Of a stretch of DNA of 64,000 nucleotides, positions 47,901-60,290 are shown piece by piece. Source of the stretch: Eumeta japonica (taxonomy: Eukaryota > Arthropoda > Insecta > Lepidoptera > Psychidae); assembly GCA_005406025.1 (NCBI GenBank), contig BGZK01001195.1, positions 62,001 through 126,000 on the forward strand, in the 5' to 3' direction. A program made the translations under genes and the position numbers. Below the pieces are notes generated by a model, which saw only the letters and a program-made list of their open reading frames with translations, ran no database searches and was not told where the DNA came from. Position 1 is the first letter of the stretch, and every line of letters starts with the position of its first letter.

Positions 47901-49509
47901 CGTATAACTCACTGTGTGAGGTAACTCATACAAAAATCAAAATTTTAGATTTAGGTCTTATCCATTAAAGTTCTAATTTTTACTAGAATTAAGTGTTATC
48001 GTTGTCGTCGTCCAAGCCAACAGTAATAAAGACAACATTTGTAAAAATTCTATAAAAAAAAATCTATAATTTTTTTTGGTAATTCTCGTAATACAAATAG
48101 TCTCGTCGGAACTATATCGAAAAAACAATGAGTCGTTCTTAACACCCACTTTTACGCAGAATTCGGAGAGCAATCTAGTTAGCAACGGTCGGCTTTTCAA
48201 AAAACTAACGACTTAACGCTTATGGTACAATATTTTGTAAATTATTTGGCAACTTTTTTGTATCAAGCGCATGTCTGTGAAGAAAACAGTGCGTGCATTC
48301 CACGTGTAGCATAATCTTTTTTAATTTTACTATCACGCCAATGTCTTTCCCGTTATCGCCTTCACGCCATCTGCACGTTTAGTGAAGCAATACAAATTTT
48401 CGTTTTGTATTACTTCATCACTGTAGTATAACATTCACATGTTATAAAAAGTTCTCCGGCAGTTGCTAGACCAGGAGCTTATTTGTAGAAAAAGATAATC
48501 TTTAATAGTTTCCTCGCATTCGTATTGAACAAAATATGAAAATTGTACCAATCTTAATAAGTCTGTAAGCACTTCCATGTAGATACTCTGCGTTCGCAAT
48601 ACAATGATAATGGCAAATACTGTCTCAAGACCGTAGAGCATTGATTAGATTATAGACGCTAAGTAGACGAATGAAGTAAATGGAAGTTTGGAAGATAAAG
48701 AAGAATAAGTTATTGCAATGCCGATTATAGATATTTCTGAACAAATAAAGAATCTTTGGACTTCTGAAAAATAACAACCGTTATTTATTTATTCGTTATT
48801 ACAAACGTAATAACGAATGTAATAACGAATGTTTATTGATTTATTAAGTTTTATTACTAAATGAAATAAATATTTTCAAATATCAAAAATTGTGTACAAA
48901 ATATATGTGTATTGTCAATGTATTATGTACTGGAGTCTATCTTTCGTGATGTAATAGTTATAGAGGATTCTCAGAAAAAGTGATTGTAGCTTGACGGAAG
49001 GGATGACCGCTAGTTAATTTAATAACAAAAATAAATATTTCTAGAGAGGGGTACTCCATACATGTAACAGAACCTAAAAACAATTTTTTTACGTGACAAC
49101 GTCTTATAAATCGATGAACGACGGCTGCACGCACGAAAAAGCATGACACATTGTCACGTTCCGATTCAGCCGCGCGTACGAGCGAGAGAGCGAAACAAGC
49201 GATAGCGAGACAGCCGGTCTAAGCGTTCGGCTTGTGACGCATCTATGTCTTTACTGTATAACTTATATAAAACAATATTTAAATTAACGAGTGCAAATAA
49301 ATGTTAATTTATCGAATATATTGTCATTTTCAATTAACTTTTTCTTTGTATTATACAAAATAATGATAATTCAGTGATAATCAATGCAATTCATGAAAGA
49401 ATGCAATTTTTCAAAATGTTTTCTTAGGACATTATCACGTAAAATTATTGTCCGCAAACCGACTTTGCAGACAACTAATTTTTTAGCAAATATCAACGAG
49501 TGGCACATC
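47901..49509. other. Intergenic, no gene supported
   Basis: A 68-codon minus ORF (48641-48435) has a hydrophobic start but no recognised motif. A GC-mixed patch lies at 49155-49245. No RNA gene or transposon was recognised with confidence. Confidence 0.35.
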
Positions 49510-51445
49510 AATCAATCAATCAAAGCCTTTTATTTCCACATCAATTATTACATTTCAAATGTTTATTAGTTGTGTTAGTATACTAAACTTATCAATTAAA
49601 CTAGTGTTAGTACAGTTAGTTGTCTTCCTGATATGTGAATCCCGTTTGGGTGAAAGTCTCCTCTATTTCCTTCCATATTTCTCTATCTTTGGCGAGGTTC
49701 ATCCAAGCTCGCCCTGCTATTTTAATAATATCATCAGCCCACCTTTTCGCTGGTCTGCCGACATTTCTTTTTCCTAATGGCTCTTGCCAAATTGCAGTTT
49801 TTATGGTCCATCTACTTACTGCCTTTACACCTCGTTACATGACCGGCCCATTGCCATTTTTGTTTTAAAGCCTGCGTTAAAGCATCAGTTACTTTGTTCT
49901 TCTCCTGATGATTTCTGATCTTGTTTTCTGTATTTTTCTAATTTCTAGTGTACTTCTCTCTATTGCTCTTTGCCTTGTTATTATTTTTTTCTTTCACTTT
50001 ATTTGTGTAAATCCAAGTCTGACAGCCGTACAATAAACAAGGCAGAAGACAGGTGTATATTACTGTCTTTTTCATAACTGGTGTGTGATCTCCTTTCCAA
50101 ATATCCTTTAGCAACCAGAATTTGCTCTGGTCTACGTATTCTATATTGTTGTCATTTATACTTATAAGATTAATTTGGCTATTAGTCATTATTTTTGTCT
50201 TGGCAGCATTCATCTCGAGTCCAACTCTAGCACTTTCCTGGTTCAACGACTGTATCACAATTTCAAGGTTTCGAGATATTTTAGCAAGCACAACAATGTT
50301 ATCTGCGAACCTCAAATGGCTAAGACAGACGCCACCCACACCTAATCCCTTTGTTTTCCAGTTTAGTTTTTGAAATACATCCTCTAGGACGGCAATAAAT
50401 AGTTTAGGCGACAGAGGTTCTCCCTGTCTCACTGACCTTTCGATTCTTATGTCTTCTCCTCTTATTTCGAGTTTCACCGTGCTTGTAGCGTTCTTATATG
50501 TATATTTTATGATGTTTATATATGTTTTGTTGATGTTAAATGTTGATAATGTTTTCCATATGGAGTTGTGGCTTATACTGTCGAAGGCCTTACTATAGTC
50601 TATGAACGTTATACATAAAGGACTCTTAAATTCTTTATACTTCTCCATTACTTGTCCCAGTGAATGTAGATGGTATGTTGTGCTAAAGCCTGATTTGTGT
50701 CTATCTCTTTTGCTATTCTCGGAAGTATTATCGATGACAAGAGCTTGTATAAGCATGCCAGTAAGCTTTTGGGTCTATAGTTGCCTATATCCAAGGGGTT
50801 ACCTTTCTTGTAAAGGAGTATGATGTCAGATGAGAACCATTGTTTTGGTATTGTTTCTGTTTGTAGTATAAGATTAAATAATTGTGTGAAGTGTTCGATT
50901 AGTGGTGCTAAATGTTTAAGCATTTCATTACTTATTTTATCAGGTCCAGGACATTTTGAATTTTTCAATGATTTAATATGTTTATATACTTCGTTTTCTG
51001 TTATTGGGGAAATGTTTTCTGTGTTAGGAATGTAGTTTGTTATTTCTTCGATGTTGTTCCTTTGGTTTCTTTTCTTGTAGAGTTCTTTATAGCAATTGGT
51101 TGCCTGGTCTAGTATGTCTTGTCTAGATGTTGTATCTTTTGATTTAGTTTAAAATTTTTGTATCCACTTTTTATTTAGACTTAATTCCTTAAACCCCCGT
51201 TTGGTGCTTCTGAACTTAGCTATGTTTTGTGTTATAATATCTTGTCTGTGTTTTTTGTAGTCCTTTTTTATCTCATTGTAGGTTTGTTTAAATAGTTGCC
51301 CGAGTTGTTTTTTCATCGCATTTCTTTTGCTTTTTGTGGATATGAGTTCAGTACATTTAGCAACGGAAAAGGCATAAAAAAAATATATAACACAAAACGA
51401 GTGGCAAAGACTTTTAAAAACACAAAAGTTTCTAAGCAATTTTTC
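49510..51445 (-). pseudogene. RTE-clade LINE, RT to C-terminus, 5'-truncated
   Basis: From 51439 down: a basic linker (KKDYKKHRQDIITQN), a stop near 51149, then CPGPDKISNEMLKHLAPLIE and LLYKKGNPLDIGNYRPKSLL. A frameshift lies near 50700. Then come FIDYSKAFDSISHNSIWKTL (first catalytic Asp), RQGEPLSPKLFIAVLEDVF, LRFADNIVVLAK (palm) and MNAAKTKIM. A stop near 49938 follows. The conserved C-terminal tail (WAGHVTR, GRPAKRWADDI, AWMNLAKDREIW) ends at a stop at 49616-49618. A short tail with ATCAATCAATCAA at 49509-49522 closes it, as is usual for RTE. The endonuclease domain is absent. The palm reads FADN (50298-50309), not FADD, which should abolish polymerase activity. At least two frameshifts and two stops. 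Confidence 0.9.
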
Positions 51446-52424
51446 TGATATCAGTACCTTCGGAAATAATCGCTTTGTAGGTTGCAGAAGTTGTATACCC
51501 CCATCCTTTATTTTCTAAAACGTACATCCAAAGAATATAAAAAAAAAATGACGAAGCAACGCTAACAAGGAAAAAGTATAACAACGTACTTTTTTCATTT
51601 ATTCATTTCTTTGTAATAATGGCTTCGGAACCCTATAATGAGCATGGCCCGACATGCTATTGGCCAGTTTTGATTTTTTGGTTTTGTCCCGTTTTTAAAA
51701 ACGATAATACATTAAAGCATCAAACTTGATGTGAATATAATGCAAACTCGCGGCTCACGCGTCGTGAACTGAGTATATGTACAAGCACATTTTTTGTTTT
51801 GGAAATAACCTAACACAACTACCTATATCGTGTGGTAGAAAGGAACCCTTAGTGTACGAATCCTCCTCACATTGGGCCGGTGAGTACTTTTTATAGGCAA
51901 AGAGGCCTCTCTGTATGATAATTTTTAACCGACTTCACAAAAAGGTGGCGGTTCGCAATTCGACAGTACGTTTTTGGGTATATCTAACACGATACCTTTG
52001 GCAATTGTGAACCGATTTTGAAAATAATTTTGTTTATTGAAAGGGTATACTTTTGAATTGGTCAAATCGTCATCAAGACAGGATTTTATAATATAATATA
52101 TACGTATAGTGTGCTTGAGATCTTTTCTTTAATTTATTCAGGTGTTTGCGTCTATAAGTCATTATTTCGTTCTATGGAAATGATGTTGAAGCTAAAGCAT
52201 TCCTTAACTATTAAAGGTTAAGAGATAATACTGCGATTTTTCGATAGAAACTACTCCTCAATGGCTACTGGTGAACATTCAAGTTCGAAAGCATTTGGTT
52301 CGTTTTTATGAGCCCCGCATATTACGTTGTTATCGAGGGTATGATGGAATTAAGACGTGGATATTAGAACTAAGGGGGATGCTATTTATGTGTTGGAAAT
52401 AACAAGAAGAAACAACCATTTATC
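51446..52424. other. Intergenic with two dispersed-repeat ends
   Basis: At 51610-51690 CGGAACCCTATAATGAGCAT and GGCCCGACATGCTATTGGCC match the head of the (GACA) family in minus orientation. At 51925-52080 TTAACCGACTTCACAAAAAG, GGTGGCGGTTCGCAATTCGA starts another common lepidopteran repeat; its inverted counterpart is at 62090-62120. No gene. Confidence 0.45.
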
Positions 52425-53425
52425 ATTTAATATGGTTTTGTTGCTTTTCAGAATATTCGCCATGATGATCGATGCACTTTTGCATACGCTGAAATCAATT
52501 TATATAGCACTTTTTCCATTCTGATTACCTCCAAAACCTGCATTTTGAACGCATCAACGGTCACTTAGCGGGTCGGAAAACCTTGACCACGTAATTTATT
52601 CTTCACACTTGGGAATAAACAGAAATCTTTGAATACCAAATCGAGACTGTACGGAGGATGACCCTTCAATTCGATCTTTTGGCCTTCCAAAATCCGAGTT
52701 GTTTCGGCCGACATATGACATCCAGCATTGTCATAATGAATCTGCGTTGTCAGTTGTTCTTTCTTACTTCCTCAAAGACTTGTGGCAAACAAATGGTCGT
52801 GTATCACTTCGAATTCACTGCTTTACGATCCTCATTTATACTAAAAAAATAGGCAACCATTTGCTTCAAAGTGCTTATGTCACAAATCACTTTATTTTGG
52901 TTTCAGCTCATCTTGGAATACCCACACTGTTGACTGTTATTTAGTTTCGGGGTGATACGCATACTCGTAGACCCAAGATTCATCGCCTATGAAGATATCA
53001 TAAACAGCTTTTGATGCACCGTGATTGTATTTTTTATCGTTTTTTTTTTGTACCAATCGACGCAAACCTGTTTTTGATCAATGCTCAAGTTGTGTGGAAC
53101 CCAACATAAATAAATTTTTTGCAGTCAAATTTTACAGTCAAATCAAAAATAAATATCTTATGTATGCTCATCATCCTTATGCCCAGAGACGCCTTTATCC
53201 CATGATATGTAACATTACGATCTTGCATTAATATTAGTTCCCACACAGCATCGATATTTTATGATACAACAACCGATCTAGGATGACCTTCTTTAAATTC
53301 GTTCGTTTAAAAAGTTAAATACATGGTGATAAAGACACGCAATTTTCAAAATGACGCAACAATAGTAAAACAATTGGCAGTTACATGAAACAAACTATGT
53401 TCTACAGCCAAGGAGTTTCATTTTT
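52425..53425 (-). pseudogene. mariner transposase pseudogene
   Basis: Read from about 53420 down in shifting frames: a helix-turn-helix region (KEGHPRSVVVS, IDAV, ILQDRNVTYHGIKASLGI), WVPHNLSIDQKQVCVDWYKK near 53100-53045, GDESWVYEYAYHPETK (second catalytic Asp region, about 52990-52945), VWVFQDELKPK, then HFEANGCLFF and FEEVRKNN. The C-terminal SEWKKCY, FQRMQKCIDHHGEYSEKQ is at 52510-52440. The order and spacing are mariner-type. Frameshifts occur every 100-200 bp, so it is long dead. Terminal inverted repeats were not found. Confidence 0.85.
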
Positions 53426-53739
53426 GAATGTTATAATTCCTTTTTAAATATTGTTCTGTATGTGACCAGTCCCGGATACATAAATAGCAGTCCTCGTATA
53501 ATTAATTATACAAAAAATACAATACTTTCTCTTAAAAAATTAAATATAGATTAAATTTTACAAAGAAACATCAACGTCAAAAATCTTTAAATTAAATAGT
53601 TAATTGTAACAATCTCTAAAACCTATAAAATCGTGAAATTATTACTAATTAAATATTCACAATGTCTGTTTAAATATTTTTTAATGGTACTAGCCAACGC
53701 TTTGCTTATGCGCCCTCCCGTATAACGCGCTTTCGTCTT
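53426..53739. other. Intergenic, no gene seen
   Basis: AT-rich stretch between the mariner remnant and the next repeat; nothing recognised. Confidence 0.4.
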
Positions 53740-54415
53740 CGGTTAGTTTTAAGATATAATAAACTAACTTTTCCTCACGGCTTCACCCACGTGGACATAG
53801 AATGAATTTCTTCAACTTGCATATCGATCAATCACAGTCTCTTAATCAAAATTCGGATTGCTGTGCCTTTTTCCATTCCTATCGCGGTTCCGTTTTTAAT
53901 TCCAAAGCCGGCCTCGATCTGCGTAGATTCCTATTTTAGTTCTATTCTCGATCCCTGTACCGGTTTCAATTCTGATCTCAGTTCTACTCCTCATTCCGAT
54001 TCCGATTATGCTCAAGATTCTAATTCTGGTCCCATAATCGATTTTGACCTTGGTCTCGTTTTCAATTTCGATTCCGATCTTTACTTTCGATTCCGCTCCC
54101 CGTACCACGTGGAACCTCGATTCCGAATACCGTCACAGTTCCGATTTGGACGAAACCAGAGCGAATGGAAGTATCAAAATAAAATTTAAGCTGGGGGATA
54201 TATCTTTCTATGACTGAAATAATTTTTAGAATCTGTAGTAGCAAAAGGAAATGGTAGTGATCCATTTTGCTCAGGGAGTTTCTTATTGGTGAAGGAATTT
54301 TTAGAATCAGTTGACTAGTTTGGTCCAATAGTCCAAATACGAAGACAACGCCACATACAAAGTTTTTAATTATATCACGAGTTTCGTAGTAATCGGTCGG
54401 GGCATACATACAGAC
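53740..54415 (+). mobile_element. Dispersed repeat with CGGCTTCACCCACGTGGAC head and degenerate TCCGAT body
   Basis: Head at 53775-53800. The body at 53860-54130 is rich in TCCGAT, CTCGAT and TCTGATCTC words and is open for 108 codons on the plus strand and over 70 on the minus strand. The tail has AAAATTTAAGCTGGGGGAT, TTTTTAGAATCTGTAGTAGC, GTTTCGTAGTAATCGGTCG and CATACATACAGACAGACAGA. Block order equals 40045-40560. Plus-strand peptides share SDLxxxPxSDSxxAxxSN between the two copies, which shows common descent of the array. Confidence 0.65.
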
Positions 54416-55354
54416 AGACAGACGAATATTTTAAAAATTACATATAAAAAAATGTATGTTCAGACACATCTTACGGATTTATGAAATAGTATAAATCAGT
54501 AAAAAAATATTTCTTTTTTTTGTTTTGACACCTGTAACTTCAATTTTGATTTTCTATACATTTCAGCCCGTTCTTCAATTTCTCCTTCACGCTACTTTTT
54601 CCAAAACGATGAATGTTATTATTTTTATTTACAATAAATATATAACTAAAACACAAATTTTGCTGTCAATAGCTTCATCGATTTAGTTTTTTCTAGATAA
54701 AAATCTCAACTCTTATTCCACTCCCTTCAGGGTTATTTAAAAAAAAATCATATCATTTTTGATATCATTGAAGATGTTCATTTTACATGAACATCTTCAG
54801 CAATTTAAATTTTGAGTACAACAGTATATCCCTTTCTAGGTTAATTGAAAAAAACAATGTATGTAATTATTTTTTTATTTGTATAAGTAACTAAAATGTT
54901 TAGTTCGACATCTGCAGCAGTTCAACAGTTTTGATTTCCTATACAAAAAAAATTCACTATCATCCCGCCCTTCGGAGTTGAATTTCCGAAAATCCTTTTT
55001 TAGTGCTCGTGTATGTTCAGTGAAAATTTCAAATCTCTAAACCCTGTAGTTTGGGTTATGCATTGAAATGCCAGTCAGACATTTATGTATATATATATGC
55101 AAAGTAACTTATACAGCAAATGTTTTATGTTATGTTAAACTTGCCTTAGCTGGCACCGACTCCAAAAAAACTGTTTAAAAAAAACGATTAAGCAATTAAA
55201 AATATTTTTTTGTAATAAATTTCGTTTTGTTGTGTTAATTTTGTGTCTAATAACTCTGTGATTTTAACGATGAACAAAACCGAGTCGAATCGTCATTGGC
55301 AGTGAGACCAGAAATATTATTTATGTTTACTTACATGCATTTCAGTGTTCAATT
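54416..55354. other. Intergenic, no gene seen
   Basis: AT-rich. There is a perfect 12-bp hairpin at 54769-54799 (TGAAGATGTTCA, 7-nt loop). No ORF, RNA or recognised element. Confidence 0.4.
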
Positions 55355-57310
55355 CAATTCAAATTCAAAATATTTCTATTTCAGAGGTCATAAAAGAACA
55401 CTTGAAAGACGTCATATTTTTTTACAAATCTATACTTTACCGCTCGTTCGGAAGGCAGTTTTCCCTCAAGAATAACAAGCAAGAAACTAAAGCATAGAGA
55501 AAACAAATACAATGCCATTAATGAACAAAACAGCCCAATAAACCAAGCCGCTTATGGCCACGGACATTTGTCTTCTAAATTTTCGGAAATTGTGTAATAT
55601 CCTTTTTTAGTGAGTGATTGTTTAATAATATTCTTAAACTTAAACAAGGGTAAATCTTATACATCCACAGGAACCCTATCGAACACGCGCACCCACAGCT
55701 TTCTAAATGAATTTGTGCCTTTGCATAGTCGACAAACATGTAAACTTAGTATATTTTTATATCTGATTTTAAGTTTATATCGATCACTATTTCTTTTAAA
55801 CGTTTCTATTTTTTTTTTAATTTTCATAGATGCATTGAGATACCAGAGTTAATATTCCAATTTCCTTAAACTTATTTCTAAGAGATATATGAGGTCCGAG
55901 CTTATAAATTGCGCGAATGACCCGCTTCTGCTGCACGAAAATTATATAAATATCTGCAGCACGTCCCCAAAATATGATGCCATACGACATCAGGCTATGG
56001 AAACAGCCGAAATAAACTATACTAGCAGTCTCAACGTCTGATAAATTTCTTATTATTTTGACTGCATAGGCGGCGGAGCTAAACCTTTTCGCCAACTTAC
56101 TAATATAAGGACCCCATTGAAGCCTGTTATCCAAAGTAATTCCTAGGAACACGTTAGCATTAAAAAACTCCAATTCTTTGTTACGTACTGAAATAGTTCC
56201 GGATCCATGTCTTACATTTAGAAGTGAAAATTTAATATATTTTGTTTTCAATTGATTAAAAAGGAGATTATTTGCCTTATTATGTATCTTAGAAACAGTA
56301 TTGTTCACATCGTCATATCATAAATGGCCTATTGACTTTTAACTTTGAATAAAAAATAAGTATCATCTGCAAACAGTACTATCTTATAAAAATCCTTAAC
56401 AAGCCTAGGTAATCCGTTTATATAGACTGAAAAGAGAAAGGACCAAGAATTCATCTATGTGGTTCATCCATGTGGACTACAGATTCAGATGATTTCATGC
56501 CATTGACATCAACCCTCTAAACTCTACTCTACTACTCTATTTAAATACAATTTCAAAAGGTCGAGTTCCATGCCTGTTAATCCTTAGTGATGTAATTTCC
56601 CGATCAGAGTTTCATGATGAACACAATGGAATGCCTCGGAGAGATCGCAAAATACGCTAATTTTGTCTCGCGAATCTTTCCAGGCTCCAAAAATATGTTA
56701 CACAAGTTCAACGACAGCATTGGTTGTTGAGCGACCCCGAGTAAAACCGAATTGTTTTTTAGATATTAATTTACTAGTATAAAGATTTACTAACAATTGA
56801 TTTAGCATACATTTTTCGAAAGCTTTGCTAAGTGATGATAGTGTAGATATGGTTGTAAACTTGTTGGGGGTTTGATGCACTACCGCCTTTAAATAATGGA
56901 ATTACTTAACTTTCTTTCAAGTCAGGAAACAGGCCTTAATCTAGACACTTATCAAAGAAAAACGCCAAATGCGACACAATGCAATTTATAATTGAATTTA
57001 TAAACGTAATAGAAAGACTATTAAGGTCAGCAATCCTCTTCATGTCTAAAGATTTAAATGTTTTAATTACCTCTTCAGAACTCACATATTTAAATTCTAA
57101 TATAATATCACAAATCGGACTACTTTTCTTCAGAAATGATTCGACAAGAGTGGGAGATAAGTTAAAAGACCTGGTAGTTGAGACAGGAATGTCAGTAAAG
57201 AACGTTTCGAAAGCCTTAGCAACCTTTATGTCTTCATTCAAGGTTTTGTCATCTAACTTAAGTTCAAAGTCAATAACTCGGCCCTTAATTCTTCCAGTCT
57301 AGTTCTTTAT
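55355..57310 (-). pseudogene. Jockey/CR1-like LINE, longest copy (RT domain and 3' end)
   Basis: From 57241 down: NEDIKVAKAFETFFTDIPVS (pre-RT region), a gap, then LSSLSKAFEKCMLNQLLVNL and QFGFTRGRSTTNAVVELV (56880-56698), AFHCVHHETL near 56620, LFADDT (palm, both Asp present, about 56361-56376), NNLLFNQLKTKYIKFSLLN, FLGITLDNRLQWGPYISKLA, SLMSYGIIFWGRAADIYIIF and KFKEIGILTLVSQCIYEN (56308-55817). The 3' UTR with ACCGCTCGTTCGGAAGGCAG runs to about 55355. The endonuclease is not seen. Frameshifts and stops separate the blocks. It is the best reference copy for four other fragments in this window. Confidence 0.85.
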
Positions 57311-58721
57311 GTTACCCCAAGCCGTATTAATAACATTATTGCTATTTTTTATTTTATAATTGTGTTTGGCTTTAATTCGTTAAATATTGAAATTGACTAA
57401 TTAGTTATGCTTAAATAGTAAACATTTTAACTACCATTTAAAAAATACTTTGAGTCCTTGATACTCACGTACTATATATTCATATTCATCTATGGGCACG
57501 TAGTAAGCTACGTAAATACCTTTTTTGCGTTATGATGTTCAAGATAAATAAATCCATAATTATTTTTTTGATTTAGATTAATAAAAATTTGATTGTTGAC
57601 ATTTACTTCCTAAAAGTCATTGAATTGAATTTTACTGATTTATAATAAACGGTGTATATTACATTTTATTATATATTAGAGTATTATATATATCATTGTA
57701 TATAGTATATTATATATTAGAGAATAAAAGTTTGGATTTTAAATTCTTTAATTCCTCACATCATGAAATAAAAAGAAAGAATGAAGCTAACAAATAACTA
57801 CTATAATATTTAGTGCATACATAAGTAATATATATAAATCCAAGACATTGATATTAGTTATGAAAAATTTGAACCTTATAGTAACTAATTTATTAACTCA
57901 TAAGGTTTTATGGTTATTTAAGATATTATTATAAAACAATTGATAAAGGAAATACGGGTGCAAAATCATCAGCGACATCTGTGAGTTTTATATGACATTA
58001 AAAGTGATATCAATGATGTATGATTATGATAGATGGCAGTTTTAAGTATAATTTTTTGAAATAATAACGTTTGGGTATTAATTTAGTAACAAATATAAGG
58101 AACATTTATTGTACCGTAATTTTAGAAAACGAACTTTATTATCGTAAGTACACGAATTAGAATTAGACTGAAAAAAGTATCCGATACGACACTTTTGATA
58201 TAGTTGCTTATACAACTTCATAGCTACAACTTAGATAGCTTCAATTTGGATTTCACTTTCATTTTAAATTTCATTAAAAAATATAATGTATTCATTAATT
58301 GTTTTATTATAGTCACAATGAGTAAATATAAAATTTTATGAACTAGTACAACAACAAATAAATCTAAATATAAAAATAATTTATAAAACATTCTACCAAT
58401 ATTTTTACCCTAAATACGATATTTATATGTACTACGGTTGTTGGGAATCCAGTAAGTATTTAAACCTTAAGTAAACTCATTTGAAAAAAGTTACTATAGT
58501 AACAAAAATTTTGTTTGCCACACTTATTCTTTAATGAGATACCCATCGTAATAATGTAACAAAATAGCGTGACCAAAACGAACACGCAACTGAAAATTTT
58601 CAAGAAAACGAAAAGTGTGTTTGACGACAGGCGTTTTAGCCGACTCACAACTACATATCGCTTGTTAGGAAACATACTAAATCTGCAGCTTTTTATAATC
58701 CTCTTTTTTAATATGTTTTTT
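57311..58721. other. Intergenic, upstream of 5S gene
   Basis: Very AT-rich, with a TATATTAGAG direct repeat at 57670-57722. No gene. A TATAAT at 58694-58699 sits 23-28 bp upstream of the 5S start and could be the upstream element used by insect 5S genes. Confidence 0.45.
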
Positions 58722-58840
58722 GCCAACGTCCATACCACGCTGAATACACCGGTTCTCGTCCGATCACCGAAGTTAAGCAGCGTCGGGCGCGGTCAGTACT
58801 TGGATGGGTGACCGCCTGGGAACACCGCGTGACGTTGGCT
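58722..58840 (+). rRNA. 5S ribosomal RNA gene
   Basis: This 119-nt sequence matches the metazoan 5S consensus throughout. It starts GCCAACGTCCATACCACG, contains AATACACCGGTTCTCGTCCG, the internal promoter region AGTTAAGCAGCG and TGGATGGGTGACCGCC, and ends GACGTTGGCT. Helix I pairs perfectly (GCCAACGTC with GACGTTGGC), and helix II pairs perfectly (ACGCTG with CAGCGT). A T-run follows at once and serves as the Pol III terminator. No second copy is visible, so this is a dispersed gene or the edge of a group outside the window. A fully paired structure argues for a functional or recent copy. No SINE-like body follows it. Confidence 0.97.
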
Positions 58841-59044
58841 TTTTACATTTTTTTTTTAAATTATCGTTAAATACGAATGATTTCATATAATTATGTACTT
58901 TAAGGCACTGTAATGACTTAACGTTAATAAAAAAAATGGATAATTAACTTAATTAAATTACTCTCAAACATTATAATCTATTTCTTTACGTCAGTTATTT
59001 AATTAATACATAGCGACATGAACTTCGTTCCAATTGGATATTCC

Positions 59045-59430
59045 ACAATGACTCTCTGTTTAGGGTTACAAGGAACCCTCATAGTTTCATCATGTCCGTC
59101 AGTCCGTTTGTCTATCTGTCTGTGAACAACTTAGCTCAGAGACTTTTGAAAAACCCAATTTTGCACAAATTTCATGGAAAATTATTTAGATGATTTGCAG
59201 GTTGTATAAAATAGGTAGTAAATATAAGTTTATGAACCAGTAAAATTATGGAAATGTAAAATCATAACATTCCTAACACCCATCCTATGAGGGTTTTTAG
59301 ACATTGTTCACCGTTAAATATGTTCATGGTATCCAACAAAAATCCCCGTTCTTGGTCCATATACTGTGACGGGCAACTACGGAACCGTAAAGTTCCGCTT
59401 GCCCCGACACGCCACTTTGCTGGTTTTTTT
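59045..59430 (-). mobile_element. (GACA)n dispersed repeat, minus-strand copy
   Basis: AGGGTTACAAGGAACCCTCA, ATGTCCGTCAGTCCGTTTGT and CTATCTGTCTGTGAACAACT are the reverse complement of the family's 3' end. GGGCAACTACGGAACCGTAA and GCCCCGACACGCCACTTTGC at 59370-59425 belong to its head. This is the longest minus copy. The 94-codon ORF here is a shadow. Confidence 0.6.
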
Positions 59431-59949
59431 TATTTTATTCCCATCTACACATACATCTATGGATATTGTTCATTAATTTATGTTGCAAAACCGAACACCA
59501 TCTACGGCTACACAATTCATTACTTCCCCATGAAATACATATTTAGGTTGTTTTATACTGTTATATTATAGCTTTTCGATTTTTGTCTCTTATCATTTTA
59601 GACGTAACAGTATTTTAATAATCGCCCTGCCTCAGTAAAAAGTTACATACGTCGGTTCCGGGCGTTCTTAGTAGACCCTTAACCTAACGCAACCTGCGTT
59701 GTACCAGAATGAAAGGACTTTAGGACCAAGGATAAATAATATTTTTGTATACTCAACAATGTAATTACACATTTTAATAATCTGTTTTTTTATCGCCGTC
59801 GCATATCTAAAATAATAATAATACAATGATTGGATGTCACTCATTTTTTGGAACGATTAGTTATTTCTCTTCGTATATGTATTGTAACGTTATAATTAAA
59901 ATACTAATAAATATTTAAATCTTTAAATATTTCTTTAAGAAATACTTTT
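59431..59949. other. Intergenic, no gene seen
   Basis: AT-rich with a mixed patch at 59645-59700 (GGTTCCGGGCGTTCTTAGTA). Nothing recognised. Confidence 0.35.
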
Positions 59950-60290
59950 GGTTTCAAACTGACACGAATAGCCTGCTTCTGCAGCACAAAAACTGTGTTA
60001 ATATTAACTGCATAACCCTATAAAAAGATTTCATAGATCAAGAGACTATGGAAGGAGCTGAAATAAAACAGTCCCGCGGTCCTTTCATCGGTAAGTCGCC
60101 GAATCATTTTAACTGCATATGCTGCAGAACTAAGCTTTTCATCAATTTGAAATATGAAAATCAATATGAAAATCCCAACGTTATTTAACATCTAGAGCGA
60201 GACCAAGAAATAAAGTCGTGTCCACTATGTTCAGGATCTCATTCTTGAGCATTACGTTTGCGTCTCCGTCGTCCTGTTAAAGGACTATAT
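59950..60290 (-). pseudogene. Jockey/CR1-like LINE fragment, RT C-terminal part
   Basis: GAGACTATGGAAGGAGCTGA, AGTCGCCGAATCATTTTAAC, GCATATGCTGCAGAACTAAG and GATCTCATTCTTGAGCATTA match, with substitutions, the copy at 35950-36260 in the same order and strand. No long frame remains. It belongs to the same subfamily as the element at 35490-36372. Confidence 0.7.

Noticed and set aside
48435..48641. 68-codon minus ORF with hydrophobic N-terminus, briefly considered as a chemoreceptor exon
   Set aside because: No diagnostic receptor motif and no flanking exons found.
53863..54189. 108-codon ORF with Asp/Ser/Phe repeats, and its counterpart at 40057-40431
   Set aside because: Both are translations of the degenerate TCCGAT word array inside a dispersed repeat.
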